DNA from: Acarospora socialis
Taxonomy: Eukaryota > Ascomycota > Lecanoromycetes > Acarosporales > Acarosporaceae
Assembly (NCBI GenBank): GCA_025617375.2
Contig: JAMYGW020000011.1
Location: 620,001 to 684,000, forward strand
Direction: 5' to 3'
Length of the DNA: 64,000 bases
Shown: piece by piece, positions 23,493 to 36,444 of the stretch
How positions within the stretch are numbered: the stretch's first letter is position 1
Layout: the number at the start of each line of letters is the position of its first letter
Made by a program: the position numbers and the translations under genes
The notes under the pieces: generated by a model
The model's input: only the letters and a program-made list of their open reading frames with translations
Told to the model about the DNA's origin: nothing
Databases searched by the model: none

Positions 23493-24519
23493 ATGGTCAT
23501 TTTCTTCGTCGGAAAGGATGTCAGTGTCGCCTGCAGGAGCTAGGTTGCACATGGTCGCGTTGTACCTTAACAAACTCCTGAATCAAAACAAAGACCCAAA
23601 GTTCTCTCATCCCTTGTGCCAGGGGAGTGTTCGAATGATTATATGCCCCGATTGACAACCTGTAGGCCGCAGAACAGTACCGTACCGATAGAAATTCATG
23701 CTCATGTCGTACTGAGGCAAGTCAATTGCTAAAAATAATTCAACGCGGCAAGTGAAATCTCCAGCCCAAATTTGAACTTCGAATCACCTATCATTTTAGG
23801 CTTCCAATGTTCTTTGATGCTCACCCCATGGTGCGTCGCGGTTATCGCTCCACATGGAGGCGCCAACCTATTAACTCTCTGGTTACATATGAGCTGTAGC
23901 ACAGAAAGTATCTCTCAGAGATAAACTTGGTACGTGACGTGACGGTTATCACGGAGACTGGCGCTGAGCTGTCCATCCATTGTCGATGCGCAGAATGCCC
24001 GGAGGCAAGATCAATGAACGCAGATGGAGGACGTGGTTCTCACCATCGATACAACTCTCTGTTTTAATTGACTGCCAAGTAGTCTTCTTTCCTTTCCAAG
24101 CCAATTCGTTGTTGAATAGGAAACTTCGACCAATCCATGGTTGGCTTCCAATTTAGCGCATAGCTCCCCAGGTTGCATGGCCGTTGTCCCCACACGACTT
24201 CAGTCATTCCTTTCGTGCAGTTCTCGTGTCAACCCAACAAAGCCGATAACTGCACCTTTGAAAGTCAAGTGAGGGAAGCAGGCTTATCCTCAACACATCC
24301 ACGCTCGCTCTCTGTATTACATCAACCGTCAATCGTTTGGCTTCTTTGCTACTTTACGAACCTTGGGACTACTCAGGAAGGCCCAGCCATATTTGAAAGT
24401 TCTGCCCCTGATCTATTCTTATTCACTGGCAGTCGACGGTGCATGCCTGTGCCGGCAACTTTACAGTCTCATAATATCATTCTCTCCGCCGCAGGTTCCA
24501 CCACACAGAACAAGGCAAG
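23493..24519. other. Intergenic region
   Basis: About 1 kb between uL2 and the BAR gene, both on the plus strand. A TGACGTGACGGT stretch near 23935 resembles half-sites for bZIP factors. No gene seen. Confidence 0.4.
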
Positions 24520-26093
24520 ATGAATGTGAACAAGAAGCTGGATCGATTCAAGCAATGGGCTGGCGAGAGGATGGGTGGAGAAGTCAAGACCAACGTTTCA
24601 GACGACTTCAAGGCATTGGAGGTGGAAATGGCTCTCCGGCATGAAGGCAAGTAAATATGCACGCAACATTTGCCCTGAAAGCCACCAGTGCTAGTGCTAC
24701 CTATGCCCAGCTGCTAACAGTCTGCAGGCATGGAGCGTCTGCAAAAGTCGATGACCATCTACGTCAAGACCTTGTCGAAGCGAAACGAAGGCGAAGATAG
24801 AGAGAAGACGTTCCCGGTAGCATATCTAGGATCAACAATGGTCAATCATGGCGAAGACTTTGAGAATGACTCCGAATTTGGGCAGTGTCTTATCAGTGCG
24901 CTCCCGGTCACTCTTGTTCTCAAGATACCAACAACAGAGGCTGATTCACAGTGAAGGCATGGGACGTACAGAAGAACGGATTGCACGAATACAGGAGACT
25001 TATGTGGCTAATGCGACTGCAAGCTGGCTTGAGTCGCTAGAGCGGTCCCTCGCGCAGTTGAAAGAATACCAAGTAATTAGACTACTTCTGCTACACCTCG
25101 ATATGACGCTGATGCACGCCAGGCTGCTCGTAAGAAGCTCGAAAGCCGGCGCCTTGCTTACGATGCGTCGCTTGCCAAGATGCAGAAAGCCAAAAAGGAG
25201 GATTTTCGAGTCGAAGAGGAGCTACGTTCACAAAAAGCGAAGTATGAGGAGTCTAGCGAGGACGTCTACAGGCGGATGCAGGATATCAAAGAAGCCGAGT
25301 CCGAGAGCGTAGCTGACCTGGGAGCCTTCCTTGACGCCGAGCTTAGCTACTACGACCGCTGTCGCGAAATCCTCCTGCAGCTGAAGCGGGACTGGCCTGC
25401 CCGGTGAGTTTTCCGTTAAGCGTGTGAATTGTGCCCGCTGAGATATTGTGCAGACAAAATTCGAACCATGGCAACGAAAATCGACGCACCCTTCGACCTC
25501 GATCGAACACTGCTCATTCGTACAGTGACCGGTGCAATACGGTTGAAGAGGCGCCCTCCATGCCGCCACCTGAAACTCGCCCATCTATCCGCTCAAACCG
25601 TGCCGTGTCTTCTTATCACCCAGCTGAATCCCAGCATCGCGACTTTGCAAATATGGAGTCTTCCACCCGACCACTCTTCAACAGGTCCACCACCTTCGGA
25701 GACCCTAGTTCTCTCCACCGGGATATCTCTCCAGTTTCCGTCACCCGTTTGTCGCGTGTGACGAGCGACTCCCTTTCAAATCCTACTTATCGTATGCAAC
25801 TTCGCCCTACGAAGGGAATTGCCCTTAATGATGGCTTCGGAGACCCATCGGATGATTCAGCGTTCAACAGCAACAGCAGTCCCGATAGGTCTTATGGCGA
25901 GAGGTCCGTTTCCCCGGCCACATCTCATGGTAGCCTTCCTTCCAGAACGGCCAGCTCGACGACTCTGCACGCAGGTGTTTCCAACGGAAAGAAGGCACCA
26001 CCGCCACCTCCTCCATCACGGTCAAAGAAGCCGCCTCCCCCGCCGCCTATCAAGAGGAGCGCGTTGAGCACATCAAACGTGCATTACGCCTAG
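24520..26093 (+). CDS. BAR-domain protein with proline-rich tail
   Basis: Five exons: 24520-24646, 24728-24895, 24957-25072, 25123-25403, 25454-26093; 443 aa. The first ~240 residues are helical and fit a BAR domain: NVNKKLDRFKQWAGERMGGE, FGQCLISMGRTEERIARIQ, EYQAARKKLESRRLAYDASL, then a charged coiled coil ending FLDAELSYYDRCREILLQL. Such proteins bend membranes in endocytosis. The tail is Ser-rich and ends in two proline runs (PPPPPPSRSKKPPPPPP) suited to SH3 or profilin binding. It resembles fission-yeast Mug137-type adaptors. The first intron (24647-24727) appears to use a GC donor: GCAAGT keeps the frame, the nearby GTAAAT would not. Confidence 0.88.
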
Positions 26094-27081
26094 GCCTGGA
26101 CGGTCAGAAGTATAACGCAGGTTTACGGAGGGTACGGTGTCTGACGATGGAGGCTTTGACTACGGCATACTCTCTGATTCCGAAGGTCGTGCTACAGGAC
26201 ACTGGGCGTTTTAGCGGCTGGATGAAAGAATACTACGACTTTCTTGAAAGCGATTGCAAGAGTCTGATCACGAGCCTTAAATAAACCATGTTTCCCTTGT
26301 GCATCAGTCACTGCAAAATTATTCCATATACTCCCGTAGTGTTGTGGTCACAACGTCAGCAAAAGCCAGGCAGAGCATACAATGCCCAGCAAATTATGGA
26401 ACTTCAAGGTCCCGAATCGTTGTCAAGGCTTGTATCCTTCTTCCAATACAAGTTTCCACAGTAGTCTTTCGTGTCATCCTCTTCGCATCAGAGGCGTAGG
26501 AGAATTACCTTATCCTCGTAGATCGTCGAAGTGATGGTCGCTTAGTAATGGGTCGACTATTCACAGGCACGTGACTTCTTTAGCGAACCAAAGCTTACGA
26601 TGGCTCTTTCCTCTCACCGCACAGGCTCAGTCACCGACCGGAAGCATTTAGAGATCCGCGACCCCCCCCTCCATTACCATCCAGCCCTATCAAAACTGTC
26701 AACACGTAAGTTTTGACGCGTTGATAGGCGCTCCGACAGACCCACTGGGTCCTCCAGCGCTTATATCAGTCCTACTTCCAACGTGTTACCTTGCCGTAAG
26801 AACTGGCACAACCAGTCTCCTGTCATTATCTCAACTCTCCTCGACCCGAGGGAGACCCAAGCCCGCTTCGGTCGACTCCTGGAGGGCTCAACGGGTTGTA
26901 CAACAAACCGCATCTCATCTTTGGTCATCCGCGCTTCGGTCTCAACACCTTCCTGCTGGAGCCTTATCATTCACTCACCGCGCTGCACACCCATTTAGTC
27001 GTCCAAGCTTAGACGCATGTTATTGGTAGCGAATCACGGTGGAGCAAAGCGTACAGCTATTAAAGGAACATCTGCTACAAC
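26094..27081. other. Intergenic region
   Basis: About 1 kb between the BAR gene and the SNF2-type gene. Frames inside are short and lack recognisable content. It holds the 3' UTR and the SNF2-type promoter. Confidence 0.45.
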
Positions 27082-30000
27082 ATGACCTCCGTTCAGAGTG
27101 CACCCGCCCTACCCCAGGGCGGGGTGTCCATCCCCCCCAACCTCACTCAGCAACATGTACAAGAGGTGTATCAGGTCAGTCATACTCTCAAAGCCGACCC
27201 ATGTGATTATAAAGTCTTTCTCACGGTGCAGTTGCTAATGTCCTTCAAGAAATTCAAGCAGATGAAAGAACAAGGCGTCCGACAAGACGATCCCGAATTT
27301 CTTAAAGCGCATAACCTTCTGACTGCTATCTCCCAACATTCACAACTCGCCAGGCAAAGACAGGCATATGCTCAGCACCAACAACAAGCAGCGCAGCATC
27401 GCCACCAGCAACAACAGCAGCAAAATGGAGGAAATTCACAAGCAGCAACGAATGGCATTAATGGTAAGTTTTTCCCAACCACCAAAACCCCCTTACCTTG
27501 TTGACGGTTCATCGCAGGACGTACTCCACAAGCTTCGAGCACCTCTACCTCCTCAAATCAGCAATCTCCAACGGGTGCTGGTTCGTCTGCATCGACACAG
27601 CCATCGACTGTTGCAGCTGGCGCAACTCCTGGTGCCCAATCTGGCAAATCTTCCTCAACTGGCAGTCCCAGTTTCAGCTCCGAACAACTGTCGATGCTTC
27701 GGAATCAAATCTTGGCATTCAAACTACTGTCAAAAAATCTTGCTATACCCCCAAACGTCCAGCAGCAACTCTTCGCTTCGCAGCAAGCCAAACGACCTCC
27801 TTCAGCGGTCCAAGCTGTTACAACCGCTGACCATATCATCCAGCAAGCGGCCCAAGCTCGAAGTAGTCCAGCTAGGGAACATACGAATTCCCCAAAGCCA
27901 CGGTCATGGTACGACTCTTTCAAGCCGCCTCACGAGCACTTGCCTTCCACCATCAGTTACGCGGATCATAGGGAGCGGAGTAGAAGGCCCATAATCCCGA
28001 GCATCATGCCTCCTGGAGTTGACGTTGACCGCGTGCGGGAGGAGCGAGAGCGTATTATCTACAACCGGATCATGTCACGCAAATCCGAACTTGAGAAGCT
28101 ACCGGCGAATCTGGCTGTTTGGGACACAAGCAAAAGCGATACACCTAATGGTGACCAGTCACTCAAACTTAAAGCATTGATAGAGTACAAAATGCTCTGT
28201 CTCTTACCTAAACAGCGCGCTCTTCGCCAAGATATAAGTCGACAGGTGGTCAGGTGTGATACGCTTGCGTCAACGGCCAATCGGACGATGTTCAGACGGA
28301 TGAAGAAACAATCGCTCCGTGAAGCGCGGATTACAGAGAAACTTGAAAAGCAGCAGAGGGACGCCAGAGAGGAGAAAGAAAAGAAGAAGCAGAACGACCG
28401 TCTCCTCACCATACTAAGTCATGGACGTGAAATACATAATGCCCAGACTGCTCAAAGGAACAGAAGTCAGAAGTTCGGACGCATGATGTTGCAACATCAT
28501 CAACATATCGAGAAAGAAGAGCAGAAACGAGTCGAGAGAACAGCCAAACAACGTCTTCAAGCACTGAAAGCCAACGACGAGGAGACCTACCTCAAACTCC
28601 TTGGCCAAGCGAAGGACTCTCGCATCTCTCATCTACTGAAACAGACCAATGGCTTCTTAAGTCAATTAGCAGCATCCGTAAAGCAGCAGCAACGCTCTGC
28701 CGCAGAACGTTATGGGGATGAAGATTATCTCGAAGAAGATGAGGCGGATGAGGATGAGGATGACGAGGAAGGGGGACCTAAAGTCGATTACTATCAAGTG
28801 GCCCATCGCATTAAAGAGGAAGTTAAAGCACAACCTAACATACTTGTTGGAGGGACATTGAAAGAGTACCAACTCAAGGGCCTGCAGTGGATGATATCGT
28901 TGTACAACAACAATCTCAACGGCATTTTGGCAGATGAGATGGGGCTTGGCAAGACTATCCAAACGATCAGCCTGATCACTTATCTTATCGAAAAGAAGAA
29001 ACAGAACGGGCCGTTCTTGGTTATCGTACCATTGAGTACTCTTACAAACTGGAACCTCGAGTTCGAGAAATGGGCTCCTTCTGTGTCAAGAGTCATCTAC
29101 AAAGGTCCACCAAACGCTCGGAAGCAGCAACAACAGCAGATTCGATGGGGCAATTTCCAAGTCCTCCTTACTACCTTTGAATATGTCATTAAGGATCGAC
29201 CCGTTCTGAGCAAAGTGAAATGGGTACACATGATCGTTGACGAGGGCCATCGTATGAAAAACGCCAATTCCAAGCTCAGCAACACCCTCACTCAGTATTA
29301 CACAAGTCGATACCGTCTCATCTTGACGGGTACTCCGCTTCAGAACAATCTGCCTGAACTGTGGGCTCTTTTGAATTTCGTACTTCCCACGATCTTCAAG
29401 TCTGTCAAGTCCTTCGACGAATGGTTTAACACACCGTTCGCAAATACTGGTGGTCAAGACAAGATGGAATTGACAGAAGAAGAGCAATTACTCGTCATTC
29501 GCCGTCTGCACAAGGTTCTAAGACCGTTCCTCCTCCGTCGCTTGAAGAAAGATGTTGAGAAAGATTTGCCTGATAAGCAGGAACGAGTGATCAAGTGTAA
29601 ATTCTCTGCACTTCAGGCGAAGTTATACAAGCAACTAGTGACGTACAACAAGATGTCTGTCAGCGATGGCAAAGGTGGCAAGACTGGTATGCGGGGCCTC
29701 AGCAACATGCTCATGCAGTTGCGAAAGCTCTGCAACCATCCATTTGTGTTTGGAGAGGTGGAAGACCAAATGAATCCGGGCAAAATCAGCAATGATTTGC
29801 TGTGGCGGACCGCGGGCAAATTTGAGCTACTTGATCGAATTCTACCGAAATTCAAGGCTTCTGGTCATCGGGTGCTTATGTTCTTTCAGATGACGCAGAT
29901 CATGAATATCATGGAAGACTTTCTCCGGCTTCGGGGTATGCAATACTTGCGTCTTGACGGTTCAACTAAGTCAGACGATCGGTCCGAACTACTGAAGTTG

Positions 30001-31549
30001 TTCAATGCCCCCGACTCACCGTATTTCTGCTTCCTATTATCTACCCGTGCCGGAGGTCTCGGTCTCAACCTGCAAACAGCAGACACCGTTGTGATCTTTG
30101 ACTCTGACTGGAATCCTCACCAGGATCTCCAGGCCCAAGATCGTGCTCATCGTATAGGACAGAAGAACGAAGTTAGGATCCTGCGACTGATAAGCTCGAA
30201 CTCGGTGGAGGAGAAGATCTTGGAGCGAGCTCAGTATAAGCTTGACATGGACGGCAAAGTCATCCAGGCCGGAAAGTTTGACAACAAGTCTACTAACGAA
30301 GAACGGGATGCTATGCTTCGAACCTTGCTTGACAGCGCCGAAGCTGCCGAGCAGCTGGCCGAACAAGAGGAAATGGATGACGATGATCTCAACGCAATCA
30401 TGGCTCGGTCGGACGATGAAATTCTTTTGTTCCAGAAGATAGATGAGGAACGTGCAAAGGACCCTGACTATGGGCCGGGTAAGAAAAAGCCACGTCTGAT
30501 GGACGAGTCAGAGCTTCCAGACATCTACCTCCAAGACGACAATCCTGTGGCAGAGGAGATTGAGGAAATTGCAGGACGCGGTGCCCGAGAGAGGACACGT
30601 GTGAAATATGATGATGGTCTCACCGAGGAGCAGTGGCTCATGGCCGTGGACGATGATGAAGATACCATCGAAGCTGCCGTAGCACGTCGCGAAGCTAAAA
30701 TTGCCAAGCGAAGCGCCAACAAGGACAAGAGGTTCAAAAAAGCGAACGGGATGGACAGCTCTCCGGACCCATCCCGGGAGAGCTCTGAAGTGCCCATGCC
30801 TAAGAAACGTGGTCGAAAGCCTAATCCGCAGAAGCGGAAAGCCGAGGATAACGTCGAAGATGTTCCGGCAGCCAAGCGAAAACGGGGAGGCCGGCAATCA
30901 AAAGCCGTGGAAACTCTGAGCGCAACAGAGCGAACTCTCCTTCAGAAGGTTCTCAACCGCGTTTATCAGCACCTTATGGATCTTGAGGCCGAGATTCCAG
31001 GCGAGCCTTCAGACGATGAAGATGGTCCTCCGATGCGGGGAATCATTGATCCCTTCATAAAGCTTGTGCCAAAGGCCCAATACCCCGACTACTACCTTGT
31101 CATCACGAATCCAATATCTATGGACAACATCAAGAAAAAGATCAACAAAGAAGAGTACCAAAACTTGAAAGAATTCCGAGATGATGTCCGTCTGCTTTGC
31201 AATAACGCGCGAATCTACAACGAAGACACCAGCATGCTGTTTCAGGACGCTAATGTCATCGAGGTTGGTTCTCAACCCATAACTTACTTGAAATCCCATA
31301 CTAATCAGATTCCTTCACTAGGCCGCCTGTGTCGTCAGACTCAAACAAGAGACAGAGGGCCATCCTCAACTCCAAGACTTTGACGATCCAGGCTCTTCGG
31401 TCGCAGACGGCCAATCAACAGCTGCGGTTTCGGGCACCGGTACTCCAATGACTTCGTCGGCTGGTCTGGGCCAGAAGCTCAAACTCACCTTCAATCGAGA
31501 CTCTTTTCCTAACGGTGGCGATAGTGGCATGCAAAGTGACGACGAATGA
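27082..31549 (+). CDS. SNF2-family remodeller, STH1/Snf21-like
   Basis: Four exons (27082-27174, 27232-27463, 27518-31263, 31322-31549), 1432 aa. Order of parts: QLQ region around residues 162-195 (FSSEQLSMLRNQILAFKLL), HSA-like segment around 290-380 (MCLLPKQRALRQDISRQV), acidic stretch, then the ATPase with LADEMGLGKTIQT (Walker A, near 580), VDEGHRMKN (DEGH box), GTPLQNN and helicase C-part RAGGLGLNLQTADTVV, DPHQDLQAQDRAHRIGQ-like. A SnAC-like linker follows, and near 1245-1357 a bromodomain (PQYPDYYLVI-like, NNARIYNEDTSM). This is the catalytic subunit type of SWI/SNF or RSC; its length favours the STH1 type. The first intron (57 nt) is stopless and in phase. Confidence 0.95.
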
Positions 31550-32233
31550 ATTCCCATGACAATGGAAAGAGGAGGATGGTCTGCTCCTTTGTAATATCTG
31601 GGCGTATCAGAGTTTACGGTCTCGGTGGCTGGGAAGGACAATCAGCATTGCATGCAGGTTTTGTTGGTTGTATTGGGTTCCGATTGAGGATGCTTCCGCG
31701 AGCTGGTGTCTTAGTGAATTTGTTTGTTCGGTGTACGATATATTGGACTACGATGCGAAAATGCAGCTTATCCAACTGTCCTCTTGTTCCGCCAGCGTCT
31801 GGATGATCATCTATACTCATATCGAGATTCCTTGACAGTGTCTCTTCCCACTGCCTAGAACCTCCCTATCCCTCCGAGAGTCCGCAGCACAACAGACACC
31901 CTCTGACTTTTCGCAAATGCCCCTTCTCTCTGCACCCCATCAGCGTCTCAGACCCAACACTCTAAATCCTGAAGAAAATGAACTACATCACAAAGCCCCT
32001 ATTCCGACGTCCATGCGAATTGACAGTCCCTTCCCACATTAACTTGGCTGTATTTTCAATTAAGTAAGTATCTGAGCTTGAAGCTGTATCCAGTCTCTAA
32101 TGGTAATCTCCGACGTCTAGTCAGGTCCATATGGCCAGGTACCTGTTCTGTAACCTTAACACGCGAAGTCACCACCCCACAGCCAGTCCGATCAGAACTG
32201 CCTTGGCCCTACCTACCAGACTCTACAGTCCGT
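31550..32233. other. Intergenic, convergent 3' ends
   Basis: About 680 bp between the SNF2-type gene and dienelactone hydrolase. It contains the 9-mer TACTCCGTA (32284-32292 lies just inside the neighbour's last intron). No gene seen. Confidence 0.45.
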
Positions 32234-33426
32234 CTAGAGGTATCTCTTGAAGAAATTTGCTACCGAATCGTATCTGTAGCTTATACTCCGTATTAGCAAA
32301 GGATTGATCTTGGCTCACCTCAAGAGTATCACGATCAGTCTCAATGAGGGCTAGTCCTGAACCCTTCGATGGATAAAGCTTACCCTCTAGTAAATTCTTT
32401 CGCATTGTCTTCGTTCTTCAGATCCGCCCTTGCACCCATCCAACCGTGGAACATGGTCGCGTATGTTTCGGCGTGATGGGGCGGTGAAGGAAGGATTTTG
32501 GCGTATTCGGTGATGGCTCCATCGCGGTCGTCGGTTGGGGCGGCGAGACAGATGTGAGGAATGGTGAATGCTCGGGCGTCACTGGTTGATGGACGGCTCC
32601 GAGGACGTCAGCTACATGGTGGAGAGGGGAGAGAAGGATGATGGGGAACGGGGAGAGCGGGGAAGGGCTCTGTTTCACGGCGTGGCCTGGGAAGGAAAGG
32701 TCTCACGAAGGATGAGCTTGTCCGGAGACTTGGAACGGGGTATCAGGCCCAGAGGCCAAAGCAGCTAGCTACCGTTTACGAAAACTATCGTTAGTTGTTG
32801 GCGTTCGTTGCGGACGATCCATTGAAAGCAGAATCGAGGGGGACTAGGACGTAAGCCGACAACCATAAAAAGGAAAGACACACCTTCCCACCCCAACAGA
32901 GTCCAAAACAACCCCAGCTCTCCACACTTGGCCACGCCTCCATCGCGTCCTTTGCGCTCTGTAGCAAGACAGGCAAGTTGTCTGGAAAACTGGCAGGACC
33001 TTTCATGAAGGTGTCGACCAGCCTCTTTTTCTCGTCGGTGTCTGGAGGCAGCCAGGACACGATTGCCGGGGATCGTTTGAAGAAGTCGGGCGTGACGACT
33101 AGGCAGCCGAGGGAGGAGGCGAGACGGTCCGCGCCTTGGAGGGTTTGGGGCATGAAACCGAAGGCATCGTAGACGAAGATGATGCCGTGCTTGGAGCCCT
33201 GATTGCCTGTTACGTCTGGGGAGGATATCAGATGATCATCTTTGCGGATCACCGGACACGGCCAGAAAGTTGAGGATGAAGAGGGCCGCATGGATTAAAT
33301 GAAGTGGTCGGGCCCACAGCAGCCATCCAGGTCACCGAGTTTGAGATATTTCCCGCTCGCCTCGTAGGTGTCTGTTACCACCGGTGGTAACGTGTGACAC
33401 TCATCGCTGCCTGCGCCTGATGCCAT
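32234..33426 (-). CDS. Dienelactone hydrolase family protein
   Basis: Five exons: 33426-33336, 33215-32884, 32768-32707, 32581-32384, 32273-32234; 240 aa. An alpha/beta hydrolase with a Cys nucleophile. Visible: start block TLPPVVTDTYEASGKYLKL, then IIFVYDAFGFMPQTLQGADR, nucleophile elbow FGLCWGGK (Cys137), DTPFQVSGQAHPS, APTDDRDG (acid) and MFHGWMG (His). The end RGYDSVANFFKRYL matches the family. The family opens dienelactones in aromatic breakdown, but many fungal members have unknown substrates. The model joins pieces that look unrelated in single frames; exon sum and motif order support it. Same strand as the MFS transporter 1 kb upstream. Confidence 0.87.
33374..33391. repeat. 18-bp perfect palindrome in coding exon
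   Basis: GTTACCACCGGTGGTAAC reads the same on both strands. It lies in exon 1 of dienelactone hydrolase and encodes part of LPPVV. Confidence 0.9.
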
Positions 33427-34462
33427 TGTGGAAATTTGATCTCTGCCGGTTGTTAGAGTTGATCTCATGGCCCTAAAACAAACCCAACATTGGACAATTT
33501 ACCATCTTAAGTGATAATCGAGTGGAGCTTGAACGCAAGGGAACGGAGTTAAGCAATGGACATAACGGAAGTAAACATTCTCCCCACCTGACTTCATAAC
33601 CACTAGTACCGGAGTCTTGCACCGGACCCTTTCTTTGAGAACATCTAGGCTTCTCATGAGTAACCTAAAGTAACCGGCGTCAGTAGTCTCATGCAAGACC
33701 ACGGTAACTTGAGGTTCTCTGATTGTTTTTGTTGTACAACGCACCACTATGCCCGGCTTTCTTTATTCATTTCGCAATCTGGTGCGCCGAGGCTTGACGT
33801 TTACGATGGTTGCCGCTCTTTGAGTGGCCATGAATCCGTTGTCGTTCGCCGCGTATAGGTGGGGAAGATGAGTGGTGAAGCGAGCTGATCCAGGTCAAGG
33901 TGCGGGATGTGTCGGGGAGGAACAAGGGGGGGAAATGGATGCGCGGAAATGATCTGTGAGAATGCTCACAACAAGGACTGTACCCCATGTCCAAAGGCAC
34001 GTAGAAATGAAACTGGCTACGAATGGCTCGGCAGCAAGAGCACAGGACCAGCTTCTTCTGACTTTTGACGGGATCTGACGCTGCCCATCTTGCACAAGGC
34101 AATACACAGCGTACTTTCACTTCAGACAGCTCCACCATTTGCATTGTCTGGAACTCTAGGACTCAGTCATCACAGAAGGCATGAGTGACAAGTACTCAGC
34201 GCTGACTCATAGGATCGGGGGATATCCCAACTCCCCTTTTTTCAAATCCTGCTCCGCTTGATCATTCTAACAAAACAAGAAATATCCTTTGCCCGAGATA
34301 CTAGATCACTGCGACAGTCGACTGATAGATATGATCTTGTATCAGATGTTTTGGTTGTACATCATTCATGAGTGCTACCGATGCTGTAATTGCTTACATT
34401 CGAGCTATAGTACAAGGTCTGATCAGCCATCAGGACTGGGGAAAACGGCACATTTTGCTGTG
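33427..34462. other. Intergenic region
   Basis: About 1 kb upstream of dienelactone hydrolase and downstream of the MFS gene. A TGACTCA element lies at 34203-34209. Frames here show no family. Confidence 0.45.
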
Positions 34463-36444
34463 TCAGTCCCTGCCTTCTGGATCAGCCTGCTTCTCGGTCT
34501 GAGTGGCTTCATTGACGAATTGTCCGGTTGAGCCAAGGTGACCTGCTTCCAGGACCTTCCGATGTAAGGACTTCCTCTCCTTCTTCTCCATGTTCTCTTC
34601 AGCTTTCTTCGTTAGTCGCAAGTACCTTTCCTCCCTCCATTTCGGACCCCACTTGGTGACGACCCACAAAGACGGCAGGAAAGCGATCGTAACGAGGCCG
34701 AGAAAGGTAAAAGTCCAACCCACACCCCAAGCGTTGACGATGTGCTGAACGACAGCCGTCCCAGCCGCACTCAGGAGACAACGAGTCAGGTTCAGGGAAG
34801 CCGTCGCCGTGGAGGGACTTTGCGGGTAGAGGTCGACGAGGAAGGTAGACAGCATGCCGTTCGCTCCGGTAACGCAGAATCCTGCGACACTAAGGACGAC
34901 GAGTGCTGCTGCGAGGCTTGCGCGTGCGGCAAGAACCCAGCCCCAGGCCATGATGGCGCATTGCCCGACGACGATGGGATACCATATCACCTGCAACCGT
35001 GCCCTCTCGATCGGGAACTTTCGCAGGTCTTCCGCCTTCTTCCGATTGACCGAAAAGCCCATTTGGCGTGCTACGCGTCGGTAGTTGTAATCGAGAATCC
35101 TGCCGCAGCAGAGCGTCCCGCATATGGATCCGAAACTGAATGGTCTAAGGACCTGTCATTAGTAGCCAGTCTAAAGATGGCGGGGGGTAAGGCAATACGA
35201 GTCAGAACTTACAGGTAACAGAGACCGATCTTTACGTCGCTAAGTCCATAGATAGCCTTGAAACTGGAGGGTAGGATGACGAACACACACTGGAACGTGG
35301 TGATCACGAGAGACGTGTAAAATAACAGGAAAGCTACGTCCTTCTCAACGATGATACGCAGGGCTCTCAGAGGATTCGGAAAACGGAGTTTACGCGTCTT
35401 GGCGAGCTCTTTTGCCACATGACGTTTCTCTTCCTGCGAGCCCGTTCGAGTGAGACCGTTGGTCTTCGACCTTCGCTTATGGAAATGATATATGAGGGGT
35501 CTGGACCAGCTTGTCCCTGGTAGGGAGCCGTCTCCAACGACATTGCGGGCCGTCTCCGGGACGAAGATGAGGTAGGCAATCAGGTAAACGCCGCCACAGA
35601 TGACCAGAAACCAGAAAATCGCATGCCATCCAAGGTATTGCGCCAAGAGACCTCCGATGGTTGGAGCTAAGGCTGGCCCTAGTTGCGCTCCTGCTGTCAC
35701 CCAGGATATGTAACCACCTCTTTCTGCACTTGTTACCACATCTGCTATTACTCCGTTACCCAAAGCAACGGTGGCGCTGCTGCCGGTGCTTTGCATAGCT
35801 CGCAGTACAAACAATGCTGCGTAGTTGTTCTGCAGTGCCAGTCCCAGATTCGCGAAGAAATAGGTCGTAAAGGCCATGATGTACACTGGTCGTCGACCAA
35901 CCATGTCCGCTAGATCGCCAAAGAACATTGGTGCGAGACCCTGGAAAATCATATAGGATGTCACTGTCAAGTTAATGGTGGCGATGGATTTGTGGAGACT
36001 GCTGGAGATGGTGTTGAGCGCCGGCAAGTAAATAGTGGAGGAGAGAGGGGAGAAGAGACTCCCAAGTGATGTCATGACGACTATAAGAATCTTCATGCCC
36101 TTGGAGAAGGTGGAATAATTTGGTTGTTCTGGTGGAGCTTGTGCTTCGACATTGTTTGGCTCCAATTCTTCGGTGGAGGTTGCTGTATTGGCATGGCCGC
36201 ACGACTGAGTTGAAGTAACTAGCCCACCATTGACAATAAAAGTATTATCAGGAGCCATCATTTCTTGAAAATGTTCAGTCTGCTCTTTGTCCGCTTGATC
36301 AGTAGGATTGTGGTCGACCATTCTTGTGTTGACAGCGTTAATGGTGATGATTTCCGTTTGAACCGTATGGGTTTGAAAGCTGCTGGTCAAATCATTTTTG
36401 TTGCCATGAACAGACCGTAACAGCTGACACACTTTCCCTGGCAT
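34463..36444 (-). CDS. MFS drug/proton antiporter-like transporter
   Basis: Two exons (36444-35213, 35135-34463), 634 aa. A long hydrophilic start (about 125 residues) precedes 12 helices beginning ILIVVMTSLGSLFSPLSSTI. DHA1-type marks: STIYLPALNTISSSL, VTSYMIFQGLAPMFFGDLAD, GRRPVYI (loop 2-3 motif), LRAMQSTGSSATVALGNGV and GAQLGPALAPTIGG (motif C, antiporter type). The second half starts SICGTLCCGRILDYNYRRVA. This is the arrangement of fungal multidrug or toxin exporters such as the Flr1/Tpo/Qdr groups. The substrate is unknown. The best start is the first Met; a Met at residue 42 or later is possible since the lead is not conserved. Confidence 0.9.
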
